Below are positions 1 to 7,069 of a stretch of 14,468 nt of DNA, piece by piece. The stretch lies in assembly GCA_030671985.1 (NCBI GenBank), contig DAOVHI010000019.1, positions 1 through 14,468 of the forward strand, written 5' to 3'. Positions within the stretch are counted from its first letter, which is position 1, and each line of letters begins with the position of its first letter. Both the position numbers and the translations under genes were made by a program. The stretch is from JAHJDO01 sp030671985 [NCBI: bacterium] (GTDB taxonomy: Bacteria; JAHJDO01). Below the pieces are notes generated by a model, which was not told the origin of the DNA, did no database searches, and saw only the letters and a list, made by a program, of their open reading frames with translations.

Positions 1-432
1 AAAAAAGATATTGAACAAGTTCTTCATAATCTGAACATCAGTATTAAGATTATTAAAAACAGAACATATGATATAATGAGCTGCTGTGACCTTTTAATCG
101 GAGCGTCAGGCACCGTAACACTTGAAGCGGCTCTTTTGAATGTTCCGATGATTGTTGTTTATAAAGCTTCTCCTTTTACAGGTTTTTTATTTAAGACCTT
201 TTTAAATGTTCCCCATATATGTCTTGTAAACATAATAGCTAAAGAAAGAATAGTTCCTGAGTTATTGCAGGAAAAAGCAAATCCTGAAAACATCAGCAGA
301 TGTGCTCTTGATCTACTGAATAGCAGTGAAAAAATGAGAGAGATAAAAAATAGATTATCCGGAATAACAGAACAGCTTGGAAACCCTGACGCAAGCAAAA
401 GAGCCGCAGAGAGTATATATAAAATATTGTAG
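1..432 (+). CDS. lpxB: Lipid-A-disaccharide synthase, C-terminal part (5' end outside window)
   Basis: The frame is open from the first base to the stop at 430-432, so about 143 C-terminal residues are present of a family that usually has about 380. LpxB is a peripheral-membrane GT19 glycosyltransferase that joins UDP-2,3-diacylglucosamine to lipid X, giving the tetraacyl disaccharide core of lipid A. The visible support is the nucleotide-binding segment 'GASGTVTLEAAL' followed by 'VPMIVVYKASP', which matches the conserved S-G-T-x-T-L-E-A-A and P-M-x-V-x-Y-K stretch near the end of LpxB. The ATG at 76 is internal and not the real start. An AGGAG just after the stop (431-435) serves the next gene, msbA, which exports the product of this pathway. 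The identification is firm; only the N-terminus is missing. Confidence 0.93.
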   Translation, partial: KKDIEQVLHNLNISIKIIKNRTYDIMSCCDLLIGASGTVTLEAALLNVPMIVVYKASPFTGFLFKTFLNVPHICLVNIIAKERIVPELLQEKANPENISRCALDLLNSSEKMREIKNRLSGITEQLGNPDASKRAAESIYKIL

Positions 433-445
433 GAGATAGATAATT

Positions 446-2278
446 ATGAATCAATACTTAAGAATTTTAAAATTTATAAAGCCATACTGGAAGAGAATAC
501 TGCTGGCAGTAGTATGCATGTTCATTCTTCAATTCTGTACCATTGGCTCAATAGGAAGCATAGTGGTATTTATGGATAATATCCTATCGGCAGATAACCT
601 CTCCTCAAATACACCAATCCCTCTTACTCTTAAAGGAGAGCTCTTTGGGCATAAGATTGCTATAACCCCGCTAACAGCTGAATTCACTGTGTTTACATGG
701 TTGAGAATACTGGTTGGATTTATAATTTTTATTTATATCTTAAAGGGATTCGCCTACTTTGCTCAAAGCTATTTAATAACATACGCCGGTCTTAGAGGAA
801 CTTTGGATTTGAGAAATAAGTTGTATAGGCATATTCAGAATATGAGTCTATCTTTCTTCACAAGACAGAAATCAGGCGCCATTATGAGCCGTATTTCGAA
901 TGATGTTGGAGAAGTTAAAAAATCCATGACAGTACTCTTTGGGGACGTTATGAGGGAGCCCTTGAACATTCTGACGCGAATAATAATGGCATTTGCGCTC
1001 AGCCCAAGATTAACTATTGCCTCTATTCTAATATTTCCTATTGCAGTATATCCAATTATTAAATTCGGCAGAAAGATGCGCAAGGTTACATCAATTACCT
1101 TAAAGAGAAGAGCGAATGTTTTTTCAGTAATGCAGGAAAGTCTTTCCTCAATGAGAATTGTTAAAGCTTTTTCTATGGAACATTATGAATCGAAGAGATT
1201 TAACAAAGAAAATGAGGGGGTTTTTAAAACAGAGATAAAGAGAACTCGAATACAGGCAGTTACCTCTTCTGTTACAGAGTTTGTAGGTATGCTTGGAATT
1301 GCTCTTGCTATATGGCTGGGCGGCGTTTCTGTTATAAGGGGAGATTTAACCATTGGATGTTTTCTTGGATTTGCTGTTGCCATAGGCGGAATTCCCGGTT
1401 CGGTAAAAAAATTAAGCAAGGTCAATAACACGATTCAGTCTATGCTTGCGGCTTCATCAAGGGTCTTTAAAGTTATGGATAGTCCCTCAGAAATTATTGA
1501 TCTACCCAATGCTCGTACATTGGATACGTTTAAAAATAAAATCGCATTCCAGAATGTCAGCTTTGCTTACGATAAAGAGGTTATTGTGTTAAATGATATC
1601 AGTTTTGATATTAAGCGTGGAGAGATTGTTGCTATAGTAGGTCCAAGCGGTTCTGGAAAAACGACCATAGCGAACCTCATCCCACGGCTGTATGATCCAA
1701 CATCGGGACGAATTACAATAGACGGAACGGATATTAAGGAATTTTCATTATGTTCACTTCGCGCTCAAATGGGAATTGTTACACAAGAGACCGTTCTCTT
1801 TAATGACACAGTGAAACAGAATATATCTTATGGACATCAGAAACAAGTTTCTCAGGAAAAGGTAGAACATGCTGCTAAGGCTGCGCTTGCCCATGAATTT
1901 ATAATGGAAATGCCCAAAGATTATAATGCTGTTATTGGTGATCGCGGGGTAAAGCTTTCAGGAGGAGAGGCACAAAGAATAGCCATCGCAAGAGCTATTC
2001 TTAAAAACCCTTCTATTCTCATACTAGATGAAGCAACCTCTGCCCTTGATACCGGATCGGAATATCTGGTACAGAAAGCCATAGACAATCTTATGACTAA
2101 TCGCACCACATTTGTAATTGCACATCGGCTTTCTACTATTATGCATGCGGATAAAATTATAGTAGTAGAAGACGGCAAAATTATAGAAACAGGTACACAT
2201 GAGGAACTTGTCAAAAAAGGAGGAGGTTTGTATAAGAAATTGCATGACCTTCAGTTTCGCGCGAGTGCTAAAAAATGA
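446..2278 (+). CDS. msbA: Lipid A export ABC transporter, permease-ATPase fusion (MsbA type)
   Basis: This 610-residue half-transporter has an N-terminal type IV ABC exporter transmembrane domain (about residues 1-330) and a C-terminal nucleotide-binding domain. Visible ATPase motifs are Walker A 'GPSGSGKTT' at 399-407, signature 'LSGGE' at 504-508, Walker B 'ILILDE' at 524-529 and the H-loop histidine at 560, so it should be active as a homodimer. MsbA flips core lipid A from the inner to the outer leaflet of the inner membrane. Its place directly after lpxB and before an acyltransferase supports lipid A as substrate over a drug or peptide. The loop after the first membrane helix (roughly residues 45-80) looks longer than in E. 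coli MsbA. The ATG at 446 has AGGAG 10 bases upstream. The ABC exporter call is certain; the substrate is inferred from context. Confidence 0.88.
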   Translation: MNQYLRILKFIKPYWKRILLAVVCMFILQFCTIGSIGSIVVFMDNILSADNLSSNTPIPLTLKGELFGHKIAITPLTAEFTVFTWLRILVGFIIFIYILKGFAYFAQSYLITYAGLRGTLDLRNKLYRHIQNMSLSFFTRQKSGAIMSRISNDVGEVKKSMTVLFGDVMREPLNILTRIIMAFALSPRLTIASILIFPIAVYPIIKFGRKMRKVTSITLKRRANVFSVMQESLSSMRIVKAFSMEHYESKRFNKENEGVFKTEIKRTRIQAVTSSVTEFVGMLGIALAIWLGGVSVIRGDLTIGCFLGFAVAIGGIPGSVKKLSKVNNTIQSMLAASSRVFKVMDSPSEIIDLPNARTLDTFKNKIAFQNVSFAYDKEVIVLNDISFDIKRGEIVAIVGPSGSGKTTIANLIPRLYDPTSGRITIDGTDIKEFSLCSLRAQMGIVTQETVLFNDTVKQNISYGHQKQVSQEKVEHAAKAALAHEFIMEMPKDYNAVIGDRGVKLSGGEAQRIAIARAILKNPSILILDEATSALDTGSEYLVQKAIDNLMTNRTTFVIAHRLSTIMHADKIIVVEDGKIIETGTHEELVKKGGGLYKKLHDLQFRASAKK

Positions 2279-2961
2279 GAATACATGGTATTTTTAAATC
2301 AGGAATAATTCCATGGTTAGCGTGGATATTAATTAGGAGCATTGGTAGAAGCATAATCTTTGAAACCAAAGGAGAAGAAAACTACTTAGGATTAAAAAGA
2401 AAAGACAAAAATATTATATTTGCTATATGGCACAGCAGATTGTTTCTGACCTCATATTATTATAGATACAGACTTGGTAAGAAGAATGCATGTATTCTAA
2501 TAAGTTCAAGTAAAGACGGAGAATTCATAACAAAGGTTATCGAAAAATTTGGATATTCTGCTATCAGAGGCTCCAGCAGACATTATAAGAAAAATACCCA
2601 TAAAGAGATGCTCAAAAAGTTATCAGAAGGTTTTGATATGGGGATAACACCAGACGGTCCAAGAGGTCCGTCTGAAAAAGTACAGCAGGGAGTTATTCAC
2701 ATAGCAGCCGAGTCCGGATGTCCGATTGTTCCAATAACATTCAGCTCATCCAGAAGCACAAGACTTAATAGCTGGGATAGATTTGTGCTTCCACGTCCTT
2801 TCACCAAGGCTGTAGTAACTTTTGGTTTACCTATTTATGTTCCATCAGATGCTTCAAAAGAAGAAAGTCTAAAAAAAGGCCGGGAACTTGAGGACGTTCT
2901 AAACAGAATAACAAAAATGGCAGATAAGCACTTTAATATGGAGGGAATAGATAATGACTAA
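2275..2961 (+). CDS. DUF374 lysophospholipid acyltransferase-like protein, possible lipid A late acyltransferase
   Basis: This 228-residue protein carries the DUF374 (PF04028) signature: 'AIWHSRLF' around W52-H53, 'SSSKDGEF', 'RGSSR' at 98-102 and 'DGPRGP' at 127-132. The family belongs to the LPLAT acyltransferase superfamily. The usual HX4D catalytic motif is not kept as such; H53 is present, but the residue five further on is not an aspartate. The hydrophobic N-terminus (about residues 10-25) may anchor it to the inner membrane. LpxJ, a late lipid A acyltransferase described in Helicobacter and Campylobacter, belongs to this family. With lpxB and msbA immediately upstream, secondary acylation of lipid A is the most likely role, but this is inferred from position. 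The start overlaps the msbA stop as ATGA, implying translational coupling. The substrate cannot be read from the sequence. Confidence 0.82.
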   Translation: MRIHGIFKSGIIPWLAWILIRSIGRSIIFETKGEENYLGLKRKDKNIIFAIWHSRLFLTSYYYRYRLGKKNACILISSSKDGEFITKVIEKFGYSAIRGSSRHYKKNTHKEMLKKLSEGFDMGITPDGPRGPSEKVQQGVIHIAAESGCPIVPITFSSSRSTRLNSWDRFVLPRPFTKAVVTFGLPIYVPSDASKEESLKKGRELEDVLNRITKMADKHFNMEGIDND

Positions 2962-3145
2962 GCATGTTGTTAAACGAGCATATAGTATCGGCAATAGAGT
3001 GACACACTCAAAATGGGGAAAGGGAACCGTTATTGATCATAGCGGAGTCGGAGATAGTCTGAAGATAACAGTTCATTTTGACAATGACAATCAAAAACGT
3101 CTTTTGCTTACCAAGCATGCAAAGCTTAAAAAGATAAAAGAATAA
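2954..3145 (+). CDS. Free-standing UvrD/PcrA-type C-terminal Tudor-like domain protein
   Basis: This 63-residue basic protein reads almost entirely as the small Tudor-like domain normally found at the C-terminus of PcrA/UvrD helicases. 'YSIGNRVTHSKWGKGTVI' (residues 10-27) matches the family pattern G-D-x-V-x-H-x-x-F-G-x-G-x-V. The remainder follows the same beta-barrel pattern: a 'VHFD' strand, a lysine-rich turn, then 'AKLKKI'. In PcrA and UvrD this domain contacts RNA polymerase; no helicase is fused or adjacent here. It overlaps the acyltransferase gene by 8 bases and precedes rdgB by 4 bases, so it is co-transcribed. Its function is unknown; binding RNA polymerase or DNA is inference. 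The ORF is likely real because of its operon fit and clear domain match, although such short proteins are easily missed. Confidence 0.72.
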   Translation: MTKHVVKRAYSIGNRVTHSKWGKGTVIDHSGVGDSLKITVHFDNDNQKRLLLTKHAKLKKIKE

Positions 3146-3149
3146 TAGA

Positions 3150-3785
3150 ATGAATATAGTTCTGGCAACGAGAAACAGAGACAAAATAAGAGAAATTGCG
3201 AAAATTCTTGACGGCTTAATGGTAGAAATTTCATCTGCATTGGATTTTTCCGGATTAGAAGAGGTTGAGGAGGACGGAGTTACATTGGAAGAAAATGCGG
3301 CAAAAAAGGCCATTGTTGCAAACAAATTCACAAACAAGCTGGCTATTGCTGACGACTCCGGATTAGAGGTTGATTCTTTGGAGGGAAGACCTGGAGTATA
3401 TTCTGCGCGTTTTGCAGGCGAAGGTGCTACTTACGATAATAATAATAAAAAACTTCTTAAACTCATGGAGTACGTTCCTCCCAAGAATCGCACAGCGAGA
3501 TTTGTATGTGTTGTTGCAATTGCAGATGAAGGTAAAATAAAAAAAATCATAAGAGGCACCTGTGAGGGAATAATCGCTTTTGAACCTAAAGGCAAAACCG
3601 GTTTTGGATATGACCCACTCTTCATTATCCCGGAATACAACAAGACTTTTGCTGAATTAGGTCCTGAGATAAAAAACAAGATAAGCCACAGAGCAAAAGC
3701 ATTTCTGGAAACAAAAAAATTTCTTGTGGAAATGTATTCAGAAAACGGAATTAATGTACTTGAAAAGATTTTTAAGGCATTTTGA
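3150..3785 (+). CDS. rdgB: dITP/XTP pyrophosphatase (non-canonical purine NTPase), RdgB/HAM1 family
   Basis: This cytosolic house-cleaning enzyme hydrolyses dITP, ITP and XTP to the monophosphate and pyrophosphate, keeping deaminated purines out of DNA and RNA. The 211 residues show the N-terminal 'ATRNRDK' substrate loop, the acidic metal site 'ADDSGLEVD' (D68-D69), 'GRPGVYSARFAG', 'FGYDP' at 152-156 and the C-terminal 'SHRAKA' at 179-184, all diagnostic of HAM1/RdgB. It is about 10-15 residues longer at the C-terminus than E. coli RdgB. It closes the lipid A-led cluster, 4 bases after the Tudor-domain gene and without a strong ribosome binding site, so translation is probably coupled. No functional link to the lipid genes is implied. 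Confidence 0.95.
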   Translation: MNIVLATRNRDKIREIAKILDGLMVEISSALDFSGLEEVEEDGVTLEENAAKKAIVANKFTNKLAIADDSGLEVDSLEGRPGVYSARFAGEGATYDNNNKKLLKLMEYVPPKNRTARFVCVVAIADEGKIKKIIRGTCEGIIAFEPKGKTGFGYDPLFIIPEYNKTFAELGPEIKNKISHRAKAFLETKKFLVEMYSENGINVLEKIFKAF

Positions 3786-3813
3786 TTGACTTTTGATAAT
3801 AGGATGATAAACT
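3786..3813 (+). promoter_or_regulatory. Possible sigma70-type promoter for the DUF5679 gene
   Basis: Directly after the rdgB stop there is TTGACT (3786-3791), close to the -35 consensus, and TAAACT (3808-3813), a 4/6 match to the -10 consensus, separated by 16 bases. The next start codon is 45 bases downstream. This fits a promoter for the short gene at 3858, but AT-rich DNA gives such matches easily. Confidence 0.35.
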
Positions 3814-3857
3814 TAGGCCAACGTTGCTAGAAAAAACAAACCATAAGGAGATGTAGC

Positions 3858-4001
3858 ATGGAAGGTTATTGTGTGAAGTGTAAGGCTAAGAAAGAAATGA
3901 AAGACGCAAAAGAAGTTACGATGAAGAATGGCAGAAAAGCAATGAAAGGCGTTTGTCCAAGCTGTGGTACTGGTATGTATCGTATAATGGGTAAAAAATA
4001 A
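3858..4001 (+). CDS. DUF5679 family small zinc-ribbon protein
   Basis: A 47-residue protein with two Cys pairs, 'CVKC' (C5, C8) and 'CPSC' (C33, C36), separated by a lysine-rich stretch. The spacing suits one zinc-ribbon site. The central 'EVTMKNGRKAMKGVCPSC' and the ending 'GTGMYRI' match my memory of DUF5679 (PF18930), a widespread uncharacterised family often annotated only as hypothetical. An ideal AAGGAG (3845-3850) lies 7 bases before the ATG, better than at most other genes here. With a possible promoter before it and a hairpin after it, it looks like an independently expressed single gene. The excess of lysine is compatible with nucleic-acid or ribosome binding, which is inference. 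The function is unknown. Confidence 0.82.
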   Translation: MEGYCVKCKAKKEMKDAKEVTMKNGRKAMKGVCPSCGTGMYRIMGKK

Positions 4002-4022
4002 TTATCTTTCTTTTGTTTTGTG

Positions 4023-4071
4023 TGCCGCGGATGAAATTTTATTAAGTTTTGTCTGCGGCATCTTGTATTTT
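4023..4071 (+). terminator. GC-rich hairpin followed by T-rich tail, probable terminator
   Basis: An inverted repeat pairs 4023-4031 (TGCCGCGGA) with 4052-4060 (TCTGCGGCA). It gives 9 base pairs with one G-U, a loop of 20 mostly A/T bases, and is followed by TCTTGTATTTT. It lies between the DUF5679 stop and the bioH-like start. The long loop and the interrupted T-tract make it a weaker intrinsic terminator than usual; it could also act as a partial terminator or a leader structure for the biotin genes. Confidence 0.5.
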
Positions 4072-4082
4072 GGAGAATACAG

Positions 4083-4814
4083 ATGACCAATTTACGCTCT
4101 CCTCTTTTTTTTATTTCGGGTTGGGGAATTAACGAAGGTATCTGGAAACATCAGATAAAGTATTTCGGTCAAAGCTACAAGACCGTTACCATGTCTCTTG
4201 AGGGAGATTCTATTAGAGAGCATACAGAACATTTGCTTGGAATTATTAAAAAAACAAAATCAAGCAATGTTAATCTTGTTGGATGGTCAATGGGCGGCAT
4301 GATTGCCATAAATTTCGCATCTCAACATCCTGAATATGTAAAAAAGCTTGTTCTTGTAAGTACTCCTGCAAAATTTGTTGCTTCTGAAGATTATGACGCA
4401 GGTATATCACACATTGTTATGCAAAGCTTTATAAGCAAATTTAGAAAATCGCCTGTGAGAATGCTGGGAAATTTCGCAAGTCTTATCTTGAAGAATGCAG
4501 ATTTTAAGAAAGAAGATTTGAATTTGATAAGACAGTCATCAAGCATATCCGATAAGAATAAAACTTTTCTGGGCTTATTATTGCTTAGAGATTGTGACCT
4601 GAGAGATAAATTGCACTCCATAACAGTTCCTACTCTTATAATTCATGGAAAAAAGGATATGGTGTGTCCTTATGCCTGCACAGATTATTTGCATAGTAAA
4701 ATAAAAAATTCTGCTCTTCACACGTTTGAAGACGCAGGACATATTCCATTTGTAACGAAACATGAGAAGTTTAATATTTTGCTTGATGATTTTTTAAGAG
4801 ATTATGAATTTTAA
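4083..4814 (+). CDS. bioH: Alpha/beta hydrolase, probable pimeloyl-ACP methyl ester esterase (BioH-like)
   Basis: This 243-residue alpha/beta hydrolase starts with the oxyanion-hole segment 'FISGWGINEGIW', as in BioH ('HGWGLNAEVW' style). It has the nucleophile elbow 'GWSMGG' with S69 and a probable triad completed by D192 ('HGKKDMV') and H220 ('DAGHIPF'). BioH removes the methyl group from pimeloyl-ACP methyl ester, ending the BioC-started synthesis of the pimelate arm of biotin. The gene runs into bioC with an 11-base overlap and bioD follows, which strongly supports this role over a generic esterase. The start is the ATG at 4083, with a modest GGAG 7 bases upstream. The fold and catalytic residues are visible; the exact substrate is inferred from the neighbours. 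Confidence 0.8.
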   Translation: MTNLRSPLFFISGWGINEGIWKHQIKYFGQSYKTVTMSLEGDSIREHTEHLLGIIKKTKSSNVNLVGWSMGGMIAINFASQHPEYVKKLVLVSTPAKFVASEDYDAGISHIVMQSFISKFRKSPVRMLGNFASLILKNADFKKEDLNLIRQSSSISDKNKTFLGLLLLRDCDLRDKLHSITVPTLIIHGKKDMVCPYACTDYLHSKIKNSALHTFEDAGHIPFVTKHEKFNILLDDFLRDYEF

Positions 4815-5595
4815 ACAATGGACAAAAGCCTCGTTTTCAAAAAGCGCCCCAAACTACGACAATGTTGCTGAATTGCAGTTTAAGGTCGCAGATATACTGG
4901 GCTCAATGATGGACAAATCTAAACGCGCTTTGAAGATACTGGATACGGGGACAGGAACCGGTTATCTTGTCAATAAGCTTGAGCGTATGTTCCCAACCGC
5001 AAAAATATATGCTATTGATATCGCTTCCGGAATGATCAAAATATCCTCAGCAAAAAAACGTATTAACAGAACCAGTTTCGTGCAGGCGGATGCGGAATTT
5101 TTACCGTACAAGAATAATATGTTCGATCTGCTAATTTCAAATTCCGCATATCAGTGGATGGAAAATTGTCCCAGAGGGATAAATGAATTGCATAGAGTCA
5201 TAAAGCCGGAAGGAAAATTCCTTTTTTCAATGTTTGGCGGGAAGACATTGTGCGAACTTGGTAATTCCTTTATAGAGGCACATAATATTTTAGGCACACA
5301 ACCGAGTTCTCATTGCCTTGATTTTGTTAATGAAGAAAAACTTGTTAATCTTCTTAATAAATTTAAAGCCGTCCGTGTGCAAAAAATCACAGAAAGAATA
5401 TATTATGATAGCGTTATGAATCTATTAACATATCTTAGATCCATAGGGTCGCACAATCACCTATGTAGTTCAAATAACGGATTAGGTAATAGAAGACTAA
5501 TGGACAAAATGAAAAAGGTGTATATCGAAAAATATTTCATGGATAATAAGATTTTCGCAACTTATGATATACTGATTGCGCAAGGGCAAAAATGA
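4804..5595 (+). CDS. bioC: Malonyl-ACP O-methyltransferase BioC
   Basis: This class I SAM-dependent methyltransferase of 263 residues methylates the free carboxyl of malonyl-ACP so that the fatty acid synthesis machinery can elongate it to pimeloyl-ACP methyl ester. The N-terminal stretch 'FSKSAPNYDNVAELQ' (11-25) is the BioC hallmark F-x-x-x-A-x-x-Y-D-x-x-A-x-L-Q. The SAM motif 'LDTGTGTG' (46-53) uses T where most methyltransferases have a second G. The later segment 'LISNSAYQWM' fits the BioC S-N-x-x-x-Q-W motif. It overlaps bioH-like by 11 bases and bioD by 4 bases (ATGA), so the three are one translationally coupled unit. The identification is strong because the motifs and the context agree. 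Confidence 0.93.
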   Translation: MNFKQWTKASFSKSAPNYDNVAELQFKVADILGSMMDKSKRALKILDTGTGTGYLVNKLERMFPTAKIYAIDIASGMIKISSAKKRINRTSFVQADAEFLPYKNNMFDLLISNSAYQWMENCPRGINELHRVIKPEGKFLFSMFGGKTLCELGNSFIEAHNILGTQPSSHCLDFVNEEKLVNLLNKFKAVRVQKITERIYYDSVMNLLTYLRSIGSHNHLCSSNNGLGNRRLMDKMKKVYIEKYFMDNKIFATYDILIAQGQK

Positions 5596-6311
5596 GAAAA
5601 GGCGTTTTTATTACAGGTACTGATACTGAAGTCGGCAAGACTATTGTAGCCGGAGGATTGGCTCGGATATTTCGCGGCATGGGAATCAATGTGGGTGTCA
5701 TGAAACCTGTTGAGACAGGCGGAGAATATAAAAAAGATAAACTTGTCGGTAAGGACACTGAATATCTAATCAGAATGAGTAAAATCAGTGATACTTACAG
5801 TCATATTAATCCCTATATATTGCGACGTCCTCTAGCTCCGTATGTTGCTGCAAAACTCGAAGAAAAGAGAATACAAAAGAAAAAAATACTTGCCTCTTTT
5901 AGAAACCTAACGAATAAATATGATTTCTTAATCGTTGAAGGATGCGGCGGATTTCTTGTTCCAATAACATCCAGCTACATGGTTTCTGATCTCGCCGGAG
6001 ATATGAAACTTCCTGTTATAATTGTTGTAAGAGCAGGCTTGGGAAGTATTAATCATGCTCTTCTGACGTTGGATCACGCGCGAAGATCGGAAATTGAAGT
6101 AATAGGCATCATTATAAATAAAACCGACCGGAATACCCAGATGTCAGAGAAAACAAATCCTCAGGTTATAAAAACATTTGGCAAGGTGCCGATACTTGGT
6201 ATAATACCATATATTTCGGAACGAAGAAACATAGATAGCATTGTTAATAAATATGTGGACATTGAGAAGATTTTGTACAATAATACTCGGAACGTTATGA
6301 GGAGAAAATAA
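5592..6311 (+). CDS. bioD: ATP-dependent dethiobiotin synthetase BioD
   Basis: BioD closes the ureido ring of dethiobiotin from 7,8-diaminopelargonic acid, CO2 and ATP; it is a cytosolic homodimer. The 239-residue protein begins with the P-loop 'GTDTEVGKT' (9-17), followed by the substrate-lysine motif 'MKPVETGG' with K38 and the second ATP/substrate motif 'EGCGG' (116-120). 'IIINKTD' near residue 175 fits the base-recognition N-K-x-D-like region. The length is typical. It ends the biotin trio; bioF, bioA and bioB are absent from the window and would have to be elsewhere. The stop TAA overlaps the next ATG by one base, tying the biotin genes to the ABC permease gene. Confidence 0.94.
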   Translation: MRKGVFITGTDTEVGKTIVAGGLARIFRGMGINVGVMKPVETGGEYKKDKLVGKDTEYLIRMSKISDTYSHINPYILRRPLAPYVAAKLEEKRIQKKKILASFRNLTNKYDFLIVEGCGGFLVPITSSYMVSDLAGDMKLPVIIVVRAGLGSINHALLTLDHARRSEIEVIGIIINKTDRNTQMSEKTNPQVIKTFGKVPILGIIPYISERRNIDSIVNKYVDIEKILYNNTRNVMRRK

Positions 6312-7069
6312 TGAAAGTTATAGCAATTGCAAAGAACACCTTTAAAGAAGCATTGAGAGGAAAGATGTTTAACATCATGTTGATCTTTGCTTTGGTCACT
6401 ATTGGAAGCACAAAAATGTTTTCATTTTTCACTTCGCGTGAAGAGATGAAAATGATTAAAGATATGGGCTTTTTCTTCATAGTATTCTTCGGATTGCTTA
6501 TTGCAATCTTTCTAGGCGCAAAAATGATTACTGAAGAGTTGGAAAAAAAGACAATATATACTGTGCTTTCTAAACCTGTTCATAGATATGAGCTTATTTT
6601 GGGAAAACTAGTTGGCACAATGTTTGCGCTATTTATTAATCTCTGTTTTATGAGTATTGTTTTTTTAGGAGTGCTTTATCTCAAAGAACGTGTACTGAAT
6701 TTCGAAATATTTAAAGCTGTGTTTCTGATTTTTATTAGTTTATCCCTGATTGGTTCTATTGCTATTATGTTTTCAACATTTGCCACTACAACGATAAGCG
6801 TAACCTTAACGATGTTTCTCTACATTGTAGGAAATATATTTGAATATCTTAAACATCTCGCGTCAAAAGGCGGCGCCGTATTGAAATTCATATTTGATGG
6901 GGCATATTACCTTTTCCCTAATTTCACTAATTTCAACATAAATCGGGATGTTATTCATGGCACTGCGGTGTCGGGCATGTACATGCTTAAAGTTACTGCT
7001 TATGGATTAAACTATATAATAATATTTGCGCTTCTTGCTATATTGTTTTTTAGGAAAAGGGAAGTATGA
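6311..7069 (+). CDS. ABC-2 type transporter permease
   Basis: This 252-residue integral membrane protein has about six hydrophobic segments (roughly 20-40, 53-70, 98-122, 134-154, 160-178 and 230-248) and the ABC-2 coupling-helix signature 'ITEELEKKTIYTVLSKPV' near residue 73, followed by 'ELILGKLVG'. That pattern is typical of permeases related to NosY and GldF, which pair with a separate ATPase. No ATPase gene adjoins it; upstream is bioD and downstream a TPR-like protein. It probably works with an ATPase encoded elsewhere, and the substrate is unknown. It is coupled by one-base and 4-base overlaps to its neighbours, so it is expressed with the following two membrane or surface proteins, which may be its partners. 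Confidence 0.85.
   Translation: MKVIAIAKNTFKEALRGKMFNIMLIFALVTIGSTKMFSFFTSREEMKMIKDMGFFFIVFFGLLIAIFLGAKMITEELEKKTIYTVLSKPVHRYELILGKLVGTMFALFINLCFMSIVFLGVLYLKERVLNFEIFKAVFLIFISLSLIGSIAIMFSTFATTTISVTLTMFLYIVGNIFEYLKHLASKGGAVLKFIFDGAYYLFPNFTNFNINRDVIHGTAVSGMYMLKVTAYGLNYIIIFALLAILFFRKREV

Noticed and set aside
3786-4082. Possible riboswitch or BirA operator upstream of the biotin genes
   Set aside because: I looked for a biotin-operator-like palindrome and a structured leader; only the simple GC hairpin is visible and it fits a terminator better.
3866-4090. Minus-strand ORF of 74 codons opposite the DUF5679 gene
   Set aside because: Its composition is not protein-like, it has no recognisable motif, and it is antisense to a well-supported small gene with a good ribosome binding site and paired cysteines.
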